A model generated the notes under the pieces. That model worked only from the letters and a program-made list of their open reading frames with translations, ran no database searches and was not told where the DNA came from. Below, in pieces: positions 1-7,382 of a stretch of DNA of 64,000 nt. The stretch comes from Bacillota bacterium (lineage in GTDB: Bacteria > Bacillota > Clostridia > DSM-8532), in NCBI GenBank assembly GCA_023415205.1, contig JAEZLR010000006.1:62001-126000 (forward strand), in the 5' to 3' direction. The position numbers and the translations under genes are program-made. The first letter of the stretch is position 1, and each line of letters starts with the position of its first letter.

Positions 1-820
1 TAAAGGTTTATATTTTTATTGTCTCGATGCTCATGGTCTATTGCTTTGGGAAAAATCATTTTCATGTGATCATATTGCTTCCATACCTGTGCTGGATGCC
101 CACGGAAATATTTATATCGTCACTGATGACTCGGAAGGTATATTTACATTGCATGCCTTAACGAATCAAGGGGAGGAGAAATGGCATTGGTCCCATCAAG
201 GTGAGAATAGGGTTGAGCCCTTTTTTGGAAGGGATGGATCAATTTATTACGCCACTAATGGTGATATAAGCAAGATTTCAATGGATGGTCAAAGTGAATG
301 GGAAAAGAGCTTCAATTCAATGATTGGCCCACCCTCTATGGATATAAACGGCAGAATAAGCTTTGAGTCTGAGGGTTATCTTTATGTATTAAGTGCAGAG
401 GGAGATTTCATCCATAAGATAGAAGTCGATGGACTTTTTGGCGGTTCATATCCGTTAAGCTTAACCAATGATATTTTTTTATGTGAAGTAAATAGGTGCA
501 AGCTCATAGCTTTGGACGTACGAACGAAAAAAATTCTTTGGGAATATCAATCAAAGGGTTTTCAAGCGGATGTTTTTCCAATAGTAGATTCGGCGGGTCA
601 TATCATTTATACTACCAGAGAAATTCATCCAAAATCCTATGTTAATGTTATAAGCAAGGATGGCGAAAAACTTGGGGAATATGAAATAGATGGTATAGTT
701 CTATCAGCTGTTTTGGGAGCCGATAATTTATTACATATATTAAGCCAGGTTCGTGTGAGAAGATCAAGGAAAAAAGATGAACTTCCCTACGGTACTAAAC
801 TGATAACCTTAAGAAGCTAG
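1..820 (+). CDS. PQQ-like beta-propeller repeat protein, 5' truncated by window edge
   Basis: The reading frame is open from base 2 to the TAG at 818-820, so the gene begins outside the window. A TTG at 41 is only an internal codon. The visible 270 or so residues are short repeats of the type LDAHGNIYIVT, DGSIYYAT and GYLYVLSAEG, each ending in a tryptophan/glutamate turn such as LLWEKSF, EEKWHW, SEWEKSF and ILWEY. This is the pattern of PQQ-like (BamB/YvrL-type) beta-propeller blades. No enzyme residues are visible, so a scaffold or ligand-binding role is only inferred. Whether it is secreted cannot be judged because the N terminus is missing. Base composition is more AT-rich than most of the window. 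No downstream gene is obviously co-transcribed. Confidence 0.7.
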   Translation, partial: KGLYFYCLDAHGLLLWEKSFSCDHIASIPVLDAHGNIYIVTDDSEGIFTLHALTNQGEEKWHWSHQGENRVEPFFGRDGSIYYATNGDISKISMDGQSEWEKSFNSMIGPPSMDINGRISFESEGYLYVLSAEGDFIHKIEVDGLFGGSYPLSLTNDIFLCEVNRCKLIALDVRTKKILWEYQSKGFQADVFPIVDSAGHIIYTTREIHPKSYVNVISKDGEKLGEYEIDGIVLSAVLGADNLLHILSQVRVRRSRKKDELPYGTKLITLRS

Positions 821-883
821 ATATATACCGTCATCAATCCGTTACTGCTAATATGTTTTCTCCAATTCATATATCGTAATTGT

Positions 884-1255
884 GAAATTTTGCTGTTTGT
901 ACTGGTAGGGGCACAGGTGAATATCACGGTTACTTTTGATGCAGGTTTAAAAGGACTGCTCCTTATCTTTGCAGGATTAGTCGGAAGAAGCATAGGGGTT
1001 TTAGTCTCAACGCTGAAAACAAACCTCAATTTTAAGGAACGTCTTTTTTGTGTGATTGCCTATCTCCCAAAAGCAACGGTTCAGGCAGCCATTGGAGCCA
1101 TACCCCTTGGGTTGGGGGTTCCATCGGGTGAATTGATTCTGGCCATAGCGGTGCTATCCATCCTAATAACGGCCCCTTTAGGAGCAATAGGAATAAAGAT
1201 TTCTGCTCCAAGACTCTTGAGGGTTGATCAAAACCATACTCAAAGCGCTCATTGA
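884..1255 (+). pseudogene. C-terminal remnant of a CPA1-type Na+/H+ antiporter
   Basis: The frame encodes about 120 residues beginning near EILLFVLVGAQVNI and continuing through LVGRSIGVL, KERLFCVIAYLPKATVQAAI and LAIAVLSILITAPLGAIGI. These match the last transmembrane helices of NhaP-like (CPA1) cation:proton antiporters, including the conserved KATVQAA stretch. Full-length proteins have about 400 residues, so roughly two thirds is gone. No ribosome binding site precedes the fragment. The sequence just upstream (821-880) is in the same frame but does not look like antiporter. Taken together this is a decayed gene end left by a deletion, not a functional carrier. It is possible but unlikely that the TTG at 890 is used to make a short membrane peptide. 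Confidence 0.7.
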
Positions 1256-1329
1256 TACTTTGAGGGCATGTGTCTGTTCTATCAGAATTAAGGAATAACT
1301 TGTCACCCCCTTTAGGTAGGAGGAATACT

Positions 1330-1338
1330 ATGAATTAG
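1330..1338 (+). promoter_or_regulatory. Two-codon ORF (Met-Asn-stop) with strong ribosome binding site before the DUF4489 gene
   Basis: GGTAGGAGGAATACT is followed by ATG AAT TAG. The stop lies 23 bases before the ATG of the DUF4489 gene, which itself has a weaker site. A strong site feeding a minimal ORF could slow or couple initiation at 1362, or it may be the relic of an older start lost by mutation. The two starts are in different frames. Confidence 0.35.
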
Positions 1339-1361
1339 GACAAACAACAAAGGAACTTAAT

Positions 1362-1901
1362 ATGTCAGACTGTGAAAAAAGAGAAGACAAAGACCGTGAC
1401 TGCGACCGAAATTGTGTAAGATGTCCCGAGCCGGGACACCCCCTGCCAAAACCGATCTTATTTGAATGTGGAAATGGCGGTGGCTTTACCTTTGCGGCCA
1501 ATTGCAGTAACAGTAAGGAAGAGAATGCAGGTTGTATCTGTACCCCCAAGACCATTGCTACTGTAACATTGGACACCAGCTGCCTATGTATGCCAAAGGT
1601 GAAGGTGGAATTCTCCAGTATCGTACATTTCATTCCCAAAAATGATCATGGTCAAGTACAACTAGAATTTGACCTTGTAAGGTGCTGCAAAGATTTCCCC
1701 GAATGTGTCATCGGTACCTGGAATTTCGAAATCGGAAAAGAAGACGACAATTTTGCAAAATCTTTCTGCTTCAATCATTGTGATTGTAGTTCCTGCCCGG
1801 GATGCTGTACCTATATTGTAAAGTGCAGACCTGTCTTTGTGAAAGATGCGGCTATTTGCGTCACCAACTGTCAAATTGCTATTTTTGCTCAGGAGCACTA
1901 A
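1362..1901 (+). CDS. DUF4489 domain protein, cysteine-rich (179 aa)
   Basis: This small protein has a charged, cysteine-containing N terminus (about residues 1-30) followed by a DUF4489-type domain. The domain begins ILFECGNGGGFTF and carries a TVTLDTSCL strand, a KVEFSSIVHF strand, QLEFDLVRCCKD, and ends in cysteine-rich segments (FCFNHCDCSSCPGCC, VTNCQIAIFAQ). DUF4489 proteins are widespread in Clostridia and have no known function. The alternating hydrophobic strands suggest a beta-sandwich that could assemble or sit in a surface layer; that is inference. The start ATG at 1362 has a modest AAAGGAAC site. A stronger AGGAGG site just upstream serves a two-codon ORF (1330-1338). A second DUF4489 gene follows at 2092, so the pair is probably a local duplication. 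No signal peptide is visible. Confidence 0.75.
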   Translation: MSDCEKREDKDRDCDRNCVRCPEPGHPLPKPILFECGNGGGFTFAANCSNSKEENAGCICTPKTIATVTLDTSCLCMPKVKVEFSSIVHFIPKNDHGQVQLEFDLVRCCKDFPECVIGTWNFEIGKEDDNFAKSFCFNHCDCSSCPGCCTYIVKCRPVFVKDAAICVTNCQIAIFAQEH

Positions 1902-1912
1902 GCCAAAAGAAA

Positions 1913-1954
1913 GAGAGGCATAGGAGGATTAAAGCCTCTTATGCTCTCCTTTTA
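1913..1954 (+). terminator. Imperfect hairpin with T-rich tail after the first DUF4489 gene
   Basis: The arms 1913-1927 and 1935-1948 pair (GAGAGGCATAGGAGG with CCTCTTATGCTCTC, small bulges), followed by CTTTTA. It begins 11 bases after the stop of the upstream gene and fits an intrinsic terminator. Confidence 0.7.
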
Positions 1955-1977
1955 TCCAAGATTACAAGGATCACATT

Positions 1978-2008
1978 ACCCGTCATCTTCTATGATGTGT
2001 TGACGGGT
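1978..2008 (+). repeat. Inverted repeat ACCCGTCA / TGACGGGT upstream of the second DUF4489 gene
   Basis: An exact 8-bp inverted repeat (1978-1985 and 2001-2008) separated by 15 bases lies about 85 bases before the next start codon. It may be an RNA hairpin in the leader or an operator. There is no T-run, so it is not a terminator by itself. Confidence 0.4.
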
Positions 2009-2091
2009 GGGATCCTGTTCAAGCTATAACTTTTTAGGATATCACCGCATAAAATGTATTTAAGAACAACTTGAATGCGGGGGATATCTCA

Positions 2092-2970
2092 ATGAAAGCA
2101 ACCCATGTTATGTGGGATGATTTATGGGATAAAAGCTTTAGTAATTATCCGGGGTTAGTGTCTATACTCAAAGGGACGCACTCAGAATATCGTCTATCGG
2201 AACCGGAAGAAAAATTCTATGATGTGAGAGATTATAAGACAAGCTATTACATGGGTGATATGGAAGAGCTATCACCGCTTAAGAAGGAGCCGTCCAGTGA
2301 TAGGGAGGAGGGCACCTCTGTCATAGAAAAGCGCGGGATTCCCACACCTGATGAGCCAAAACACCTCTCTGATAATGAACAGGTTACACCACCAAGGGTA
2401 GCTCAGCAAATTCCGGTCATAACTGCATATGACGAAATAGAAAGGACTCATAACAAGCAAATAATACCACCCGTGGTTCGTGAGAATAAATCAGTGGACA
2501 AAAAACCAACGGGAAGTAAGCCGGAAGAGATTCTTTTTGAATGTGAGACTGGGCAGGGCTTTACTTTTTCCACAGGTGGGCATGGAGGCTTTTGCCACCA
2601 TAGATTTTGTCTGCCCAAGACCCTTGGAATAATTGCCATTGATACCTCCTGCCTGAATAGGCCAAAAACAAGAATAAGGTTCACCAGCAATATATTTTTT
2701 ATACCCAAGGAAGATAAGGGGACAGCTCAACTGGAGTTTATACTTTCTAGATCCTGTAATAACGGTGAAGAGAGCAATATTGGTAACTGGATCTATGACA
2801 TTATAGAAAAAAAAGACTGCTCTTCACAGTCCTTTATGTTTAACTTCTGTACAAATAATTCCTTTCCTGGCTTTTATCATTATTTTGTCAGAGTTCTACC
2901 AGTTTACGTAAAGAATTGTGCCATAGGAATCACCCAGTGTCATTTGGATATCTATGCTCAATCACGGTAA
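2092..2970 (+). CDS. DUF4489 domain protein with long N-terminal extension (292 aa)
   Basis: The C-terminal half (about residues 145-292) is a DUF4489 domain closely paralogous to the gene at 1362: it shares ILFECETGQGFTF, IAIDTSCL, a TSNIFFIPKED strand, AQLEFILSRSC and a final IGITQCHLDIYAQ. The first 140 residues are unlike the neighbour: low-complexity, charged and proline-containing, with no signal peptide or transmembrane helix, so probably a flexible linker or partner-binding region. The ATG at 2092 is preferred over the TTG at 2071 because GCGGGGGAT sits at proper spacing before it. Function is unknown. It contains fewer cysteines than its neighbour, so a metal or disulfide role is not shared by the whole family. 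Confidence 0.75.
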   Translation: MKATHVMWDDLWDKSFSNYPGLVSILKGTHSEYRLSEPEEKFYDVRDYKTSYYMGDMEELSPLKKEPSSDREEGTSVIEKRGIPTPDEPKHLSDNEQVTPPRVAQQIPVITAYDEIERTHNKQIIPPVVRENKSVDKKPTGSKPEEILFECETGQGFTFSTGGHGGFCHHRFCLPKTLGIIAIDTSCLNRPKTRIRFTSNIFFIPKEDKGTAQLEFILSRSCNNGEESNIGNWIYDIIEKKDCSSQSFMFNFCTNNSFPGFYHYFVRVLPVYVKNCAIGITQCHLDIYAQSR

Positions 2971-3300
2971 TCTAAAGGTGGGTAACCAAGCCTAGGGTGG
3001 GATGTTGTTTGCTTCATTTTAATTAAAGGTTGACCCTCCCGCTTTATTAGGTAAACTATCTTTTAGTTAGCTAAAACTAACTTAGTTTTATTCCTCGGTC
3101 GTTGACTTTAACCTCCAAAAGCAAGGGAAAAACACATGAGCAGGGTAGGACTTTCCGCCGGGGCAGAAAACAATGGGTGGAGGAATACTTCATGAGGTAT
3201 ATGAATAAAAAATCAGCAGGGTAATGAATTTTTCATACCGGCTCATGGCAACCCCTTCTTCTGAATACAATTAAACTGAAATCAGTTTGGGAGGATTGTT
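2971..3300. other. 330-base intergenic region with no convincing gene
   Basis: The stretch holds an operator-like palindrome at 3061-3090 and a 19-codon ORF (3136-3195) preceded by AAGCAAGGGAAA that resembles nothing I know. A small AAACTGAAATCAGTTT inverted repeat lies just before the ribosome binding site of the next gene. I considered a riboswitch for the purine-rich part (3120-3200) but could not match it to any known class. Confidence 0.5.
3061..3090. promoter_or_regulatory. Palindromic operator-like element, DtxR/MntR-like half-sites
   Basis: Bases 3072-3090 form a perfect palindrome with 9-bp arms around a single C (TAAAACTAA C TTAGTTTTA). A third half-site in the same style (TTTTAGTTAG) abuts it at 3061-3070. 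The TTAGTT/AACTAA half-sites resemble binding sites of DtxR/MntR-family metal repressors, which often precede iron or manganese transport genes. No such gene follows here, so the site may be an orphan or may control the hydrolase at 3301. Confidence 0.45.
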
Positions 3301-4113
3301 ATGGAGCATACTGTAAGGGTGGATTCCGGGGTGAATATATACCTCAATGACCTTAACCCCGGAGGGAAAAAGACCCTGCTTTTTATACACGGTTGGCCCT
3401 TAAATCATAAGGCCTATGAGTACCAATTCGACCAACTTCCAAAGCTAGGCTATCGCTGCCTGGGAATGGATATGAGGGGTTTTGGAAAGTCCAGCAAACC
3501 TTCGTCGGGATACAGCTATAACCGGTTGGCTGATGATGTAAGAAGGGTGGTAGAGGCCCTTAACCTACAGAACTTCATCCTGGCGGGGCATTCCATGGGG
3601 GGAGCCACGGCAATTCGGTACATGGCAAGGCATAAAGGCTACGGGGTCTCACGGCTCGCCCTCTTTGGCGCTGCCGCACCCAGTGTAACCATAAGACCGG
3701 ATTTTCCCTTCGGAGTACCCAGGGAGACGGTGGATAAGCTTATTGAGGGAGCGGAGATGGACCGGCCGAATATGCTTACAGGCTTAAGTCAGCAGTTCTT
3801 TTATCAAAAGCTTTCCCAGCCCTTTTATCAATGGTTTGTCAGCCTGGGCCTTGAGGGAGCCGGATGGTCCACTATTCAATGTGCCATGACCTTCCGTGAC
3901 GAGTACCTCCTCGCGGATCTTGAGAAGATCAGGGTTCCGACCTTGATTCTTCATGGCATCCATGACCAAATCTGTCTCTTCCCCTTGGCTGAAATCCTCA
4001 ACAAGAGTATTCAGGGGTCGGTCCTTGTTCCCTTTGAACATAGCGGACATGGGCTCTTTTATGAGGAAAAGGAGAAATTCAACAATGAGTTGATCCGTTT
4101 TGTAGGGCCTTAA
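3301..4113 (+). CDS. Alpha/beta hydrolase (270 aa)
   Basis: This is a soluble alpha/beta-hydrolase-fold protein. An early oxyanion region (LFIHGWPLNHKAYEYQ) is followed by the DMRGFGKSSKP turn, and the nucleophile elbow GHSMGG contains the catalytic serine. An acid candidate lies in LILHGIHDQICLF and the C-terminal histidine in FEHSGHGLFYEE. All three triad members are therefore present. The layout is like non-heme peroxidases, esterases and related hydrolases of about 270 residues; the substrate cannot be told. The start has a good GGGAGG site 6 bases upstream. It is followed 15 bases later by the convergent csoR gene and appears to be a single-gene unit. Confidence 0.85.
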   Translation: MEHTVRVDSGVNIYLNDLNPGGKKTLLFIHGWPLNHKAYEYQFDQLPKLGYRCLGMDMRGFGKSSKPSSGYSYNRLADDVRRVVEALNLQNFILAGHSMGGATAIRYMARHKGYGVSRLALFGAAAPSVTIRPDFPFGVPRETVDKLIEGAEMDRPNMLTGLSQQFFYQKLSQPFYQWFVSLGLEGAGWSTIQCAMTFRDEYLLADLEKIRVPTLILHGIHDQICLFPLAEILNKSIQGSVLVPFEHSGHGLFYEEKEKFNNELIRFVGP

Positions 4114-4127
4114 CCTCTCGTAGATAC

Positions 4128-4463
4128 CTACATCATTTTTCCGATGGTGCTTAAAAGCTCATCCACAACCTCGGTATCGCCCGCCTGAACCCGGTTGATG
4201 AGGCAGCTTTTCATGTGCCCTTCAAGAACCAACTTGCTGATGGATTTCAGGGCCGCCTGAACAGCAGAGATTTGATTGAGGATATCATCACAGTAAATAT
4301 CCTTTTCAACCATTCCCCGGATTCCTCTCACCTGGCCTTCCACGCGGTTGAGGCGGGAGATCAGGGCTTTTTTTTGTTTTTCAGTCCTGTTCATGGTTCT
4401 GGTTTCGCCCTGTGGGCCATGGGCTATAGGACAGTGGGTACAATCTTTTTTTGTTTCGCTCAT
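4128..4463 (-). CDS. csoR: CsoR-type copper-sensing repressor (111 aa)
   Basis: This is a DUF156/CsoR-family helical repressor. The Cu(I) ligands of the family are present: Cys58 in the KDIYCDD segment, and His83 and Cys87 in LEGHMKSC, with the second-shell Glu81 and Tyr57. The family also has the RLNRVEGQVRGI helix seen here. CsoR binds DNA when copper-free and leaves it on binding Cu(I). An N-terminal extension (residues 1-25) carries an extra CTHC pair and a histidine, which is longer than the usual CsoR and could add metal binding. It is the last gene of the copA operon, so the circuit is autoregulated; a matching operator lies upstream of copA at 7166-7184. The start is supported by CCGGAGG. 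Confidence 0.92.
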   Translation of the reverse strand: MSETKKDCTHCPIAHGPQGETRTMNRTEKQKKALISRLNRVEGQVRGIRGMVEKDIYCDDILNQISAVQAALKSISKLVLEGHMKSCLINRVQAGDTEVVDELLSTIGKMM

Positions 4464-4507
4464 ATAAACCTCCGGACATTCTCATTTGTTACGTTATACG
4501 TTCACAA

Positions 4508-4585
4508 TTAAGACCACATGACGCCCGCGCTAAAGGTTAAAAGGACGGCCACAGAAAGGGCTCCTATCAATAATCTGTATTTCAT
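4508..4585 (-). CDS. 25-residue single-pass membrane peptide between copA and csoR
   Basis: On the reverse strand a near-perfect ribosome binding site (TAAGGAGG) stands 6 bases before an ATG that opens a 25-codon frame: MKYRLLIGALSVAVLLTFSA followed by GVMWS and TAA. It is a basic start followed by one hydrophobic helix, ending in Met-Trp. It begins 12 bases after the copA stop and ends 44 bases before csoR. Such short genes are usually missed by annotation. It could modulate the copper ATPase or carry Cu(I) near its Met residues; that is inference from position only. It could also be a spurious frame, but the strength and spacing of the site argue otherwise. Confidence 0.6.
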   Translation of the reverse strand: MKYRLLIGALSVAVLLTFSAGVMWS

Positions 4586-4597
4586 AGGTCAGCCTCC

Positions 4598-7066
4598 TTA
4601 TTTTTTATAGGGTTTAAAGCCCTTCAGCCTCAGTGCATTGGTAAGAACCGAAACCGAGCTTAAGGACATGGCGGCTGCGGCAAATATGGGATTGAGCAGG
4701 GGGCCGCCAAAGACATGTAATAAACCGGCGGCAAGGGGGATGCCTGCCACATTGTAGCCAAAGGCCCAGAACAGGTTTTGCTTGATGTTGCGAATAGTGC
4801 TTTTGCTCAAATGGATGGCGGTGGGTACATCCATCAGATCACTTCGCATGAGCACGATATCCGCTGATTCCATGGCAACATCGGTTCCCGAACCGATGGC
4901 TATGCCAATATCGGCTTGGGCAAGCGCCGGAGCGTCATTGATGCCGTCCCCCACCATGGCCACCATATGGCCTTCGTTCTGAAGCTTCTTAACCTCAGCG
5001 GCTTTATCCTGGGGAAGTACCTCGGCAAGGACTCGGTTAATACCCACCTGCTTGGCAATGGCCTCAGCCGTTCGTCGGTTATCCCCGGTAATCATGGCCA
5101 CCATAACCCCCATGTCATGGAGCTTTTTGATGGCTTTGGCACTGCTTTCCTTCACCACATCGGCGACGGCTATAATTCCGGCGATCCGACTGTTAATGGC
5201 TACGTACATCGGTGTTTTTCCCTCTGAGGCCAGAATGTCGGAATGGCTTTCAAGGTTATTAAGGGAGATATTCCGGTCGGCCATGAGCTTGCGGTTTCCC
5301 AAAAGTATGGAAAGCCCCTCAATCGTAACCTCTATCCCATGGCCGGGGATGGCTGTAAATTTTTCAACCGGTAGCAAAGGGAGGCTTTCCTTCTCGGCCC
5401 CCCGCACGATGGCTTCACCCAGGGGATGCTCCGAGCCCTTTTCAGCCGATGCGGCAAGCTGGAGAAGCCTTGACCTCTCCAGGGAGTCTGAGGTAATGAT
5501 ATCGGTAATCTCAGGTTTACCCTCGGTGAGGGTTCCGGTTTTGTCAAAGACAATGGCATTAACTTTATGAGTGCTTTCCAGAGCCTCGCCGCCCTTTATA
5601 AGAATCCCGTACTCAGCACCCTTTCCGGTACCCACCATAATGGCAGTGGGGGTGGCCAGCCCAAGGGCGCAGGGGCAGGCGATTACCAGTACGGCAATGA
5701 ATATGGTCAGTGAGAAGACAACCGACTCGCCTGCCAATAACCAGGCAAAACCGGCTATTACGGCAATGGCAAAGACGATGGGCACAAAATACCCCGAAAC
5801 AATATCTGCCATCTTAGCAATAGGGGCCTTGGTTCCCTGAGCGTCCTCCACCAGCTTGATAATCTGGGCCAGTGCGGTTTCGCTGCCGACCTTGGTGGCT
5901 TTGAATTTAATAGAGCCATTCTTATTGATGCTGGCTCCGATAACTTTATCACCAGGCTGCTTTTCCACAGGAATACTCTCTCCGGTCAACATGGACTCAT
6001 CCACCGAGGTCAAGCCTTCGATGACCTCCCCATCCACGGGGATTTTGTCTCCGGGCCTAACCAGAAGGATGTCGCCGGCTTCCACTTCCTCAATCGGTAT
6101 CTCCAGTTCATTTCCATCCTGAAGGACAATGGCGGTTTTTGGGGCAAGCCCCATCAGTTTTTTGATGGCCTCAGAGGTCTTTCCTTTGGATACGGCCTCT
6201 AGCGATTTACCCAAAAGGATGAGGGTGATGATAACCCCGGCAGTTTCAAAATACAGACCCTCCACAGCCATCAAATCCCCTGTCCAGATTCTATAGGTTG
6301 AATACAGGCTATAGAGGACTGCAGCCGAGGTGCCTATGGCTATCAGGGAATCCATGGTGGGGCTGCGGTGGAAAATGGCCTTGAATCCTACGGAGTAAAA
6401 CTTGTTCCCGGCAATCAGAATGGGGATGACCAGGGCGATTTGTACCCATGCAAATTGGAAGGGGTACTGCATGGGATCAAGCCCTTCCGGTATAGGCCAA
6501 TTGAGCCACCAGATCATGGAGCCCATGGCCAGGTAAAGGAGGGGAATGCCAAAAACAGCAGAAACAATGAACTTTGTCCACAGGGTGCGAATTTCCTTCT
6601 CTTTCCGGATTTTATCGTTGTCCACAGCCGCTTTGTTTTCAATTTCCAGCGGAGTATAGCCAGCTTTGATGATGGTCTGCTTAATTTCTGAAAGACGCAC
6701 CTGGGAAGGAATATACCTGATGGTCGCTTTTTCGGTGGCCAGATTGACAAGGATGCTATCCACGCCGCTTATCTTGCCCACAACCTTTTCTATTCTATTG
6801 GCACAGGCGGCACAGGTCATCCCTTGGATGGGCAGGATGATTTCTTTAGATTCAACCTCATCCATGGCCTGATAACCAGCCTTTTCGACAGCGGCCATGA
6901 TGGAGGCCTTGGATGTTTTGGATGAGTCAAAGGACACCTCCATTTTCTCTGTGGCGATGTTGACATTCACATCAGCGATGCCTTCAAGCCTTTTTACGGC
7001 TCTTTCTACAGCTCTGGCACACGCCGCGCAGGTCATGCCGATAATTTTCATTGTTGATTTTGTCAT
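4598..7066 (-). CDS. copA: Copper-exporting P1B-type ATPase CopA (822 aa)
   Basis: This is an inner-membrane ATPase that moves Cu(I) (or Ag(I)) out of the cytoplasm. Two N-terminal heavy-metal-associated domains each carry GMTCAAC (Cys13/Cys16 and Cys85/Cys88). Then come the membrane helices, the TGE actuator loop (LTGES), the transmembrane metal-site motif CPC (in IACPCALG), the phosphorylated aspartate in DKTGTLT, the HP motif (SEHPLGE) and the hinge GDGINDAP. The eight-helix layout and CPC identify subfamily 1B-1. Length is normal for a two-HMA CopA. The start has AAGGGTGG a few bases upstream. It leads a copA / small peptide / csoR operon and is almost certainly controlled by CsoR through the palindrome at 7166-7184. 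Confidence 0.96.
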   Translation of the reverse strand: MTKSTMKIIGMTCAACARAVERAVKRLEGIADVNVNIATEKMEVSFDSSKTSKASIMAAVEKAGYQAMDEVESKEIILPIQGMTCAACANRIEKVVGKISGVDSILVNLATEKATIRYIPSQVRLSEIKQTIIKAGYTPLEIENKAAVDNDKIRKEKEIRTLWTKFIVSAVFGIPLLYLAMGSMIWWLNWPIPEGLDPMQYPFQFAWVQIALVIPILIAGNKFYSVGFKAIFHRSPTMDSLIAIGTSAAVLYSLYSTYRIWTGDLMAVEGLYFETAGVIITLILLGKSLEAVSKGKTSEAIKKLMGLAPKTAIVLQDGNELEIPIEEVEAGDILLVRPGDKIPVDGEVIEGLTSVDESMLTGESIPVEKQPGDKVIGASINKNGSIKFKATKVGSETALAQIIKLVEDAQGTKAPIAKMADIVSGYFVPIVFAIAVIAGFAWLLAGESVVFSLTIFIAVLVIACPCALGLATPTAIMVGTGKGAEYGILIKGGEALESTHKVNAIVFDKTGTLTEGKPEITDIITSDSLERSRLLQLAASAEKGSEHPLGEAIVRGAEKESLPLLPVEKFTAIPGHGIEVTIEGLSILLGNRKLMADRNISLNNLESHSDILASEGKTPMYVAINSRIAGIIAVADVVKESSAKAIKKLHDMGVMVAMITGDNRRTAEAIAKQVGINRVLAEVLPQDKAAEVKKLQNEGHMVAMVGDGINDAPALAQADIGIAIGSGTDVAMESADIVLMRSDLMDVPTAIHLSKSTIRNIKQNLFWAFGYNVAGIPLAAGLLHVFGGPLLNPIFAAAAMSLSSVSVLTNALRLKGFKPYKK

Positions 7067-7165
7067 AGGACCACCCTTCTTACTTTACGGTGCTATTAGT
7101 CATTTACAAAAAGGTTTAATATAATAACAATGCTACGGGTTCTCTTCCTGGTATCATATGAATAC

Positions 7166-7184
7166 TATACCCCCCTAGGGTATA
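7166..7184 (-). promoter_or_regulatory. CsoR operator upstream of copA
   Basis: TATACCCCCCTAGGGTATA is a GC-cored pseudo-palindrome with AT flanks, the established form of CsoR operators in Firmicutes. It sits about 100 bases upstream of the copA start, where it would block the promoter when CsoR is copper-free. Confidence 0.8.
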
Positions 7185-7290
7185 TTTATATCATATCTAT
7201 GGAAATGGGTCGTGTCAAGAGCTCCGTCTGTAACAGTTCATCCCAAGCGTTCCTTAAGACTGATGGTCTGGAAAAAACTTTTAACAGCTA

Positions 7291-7319
7291 TTGACAAGAA
7301 ATCATGACACCAGTATACT
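7291..7319 (+). promoter_or_regulatory. Sigma-A promoter for the sulfur amino acid genes
   Basis: TTGACA (7291-7296), a 17-base spacer and TATACT (7314-7319) match consensus closely. It drives the gene at 7383 and presumably the one at 8551. I see no SAM riboswitch or T-box between promoter and start. Confidence 0.75.
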
Positions 7320-7382
7320 CTAATAAAACTTATCAGAATACTTTGGTATATAATAAAAAAGAACTCAATAGAGGTGAAGCCT

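Noticed and set aside
3136..3195. 19-codon ORF in the intergenic region
   Set aside because: No recognisable feature, weak ribosome site, no context.
3120..3200. Possible c-di-GMP or other riboswitch in purine-rich leader
   Set aside because: The conserved core of GEMM and other classes I know is absent; only superficial resemblance.
5052..5570. 172-residue forward-strand ORF
   Set aside because: Antisense to copA, no ribosome binding site, and the copA reading has full motif support.
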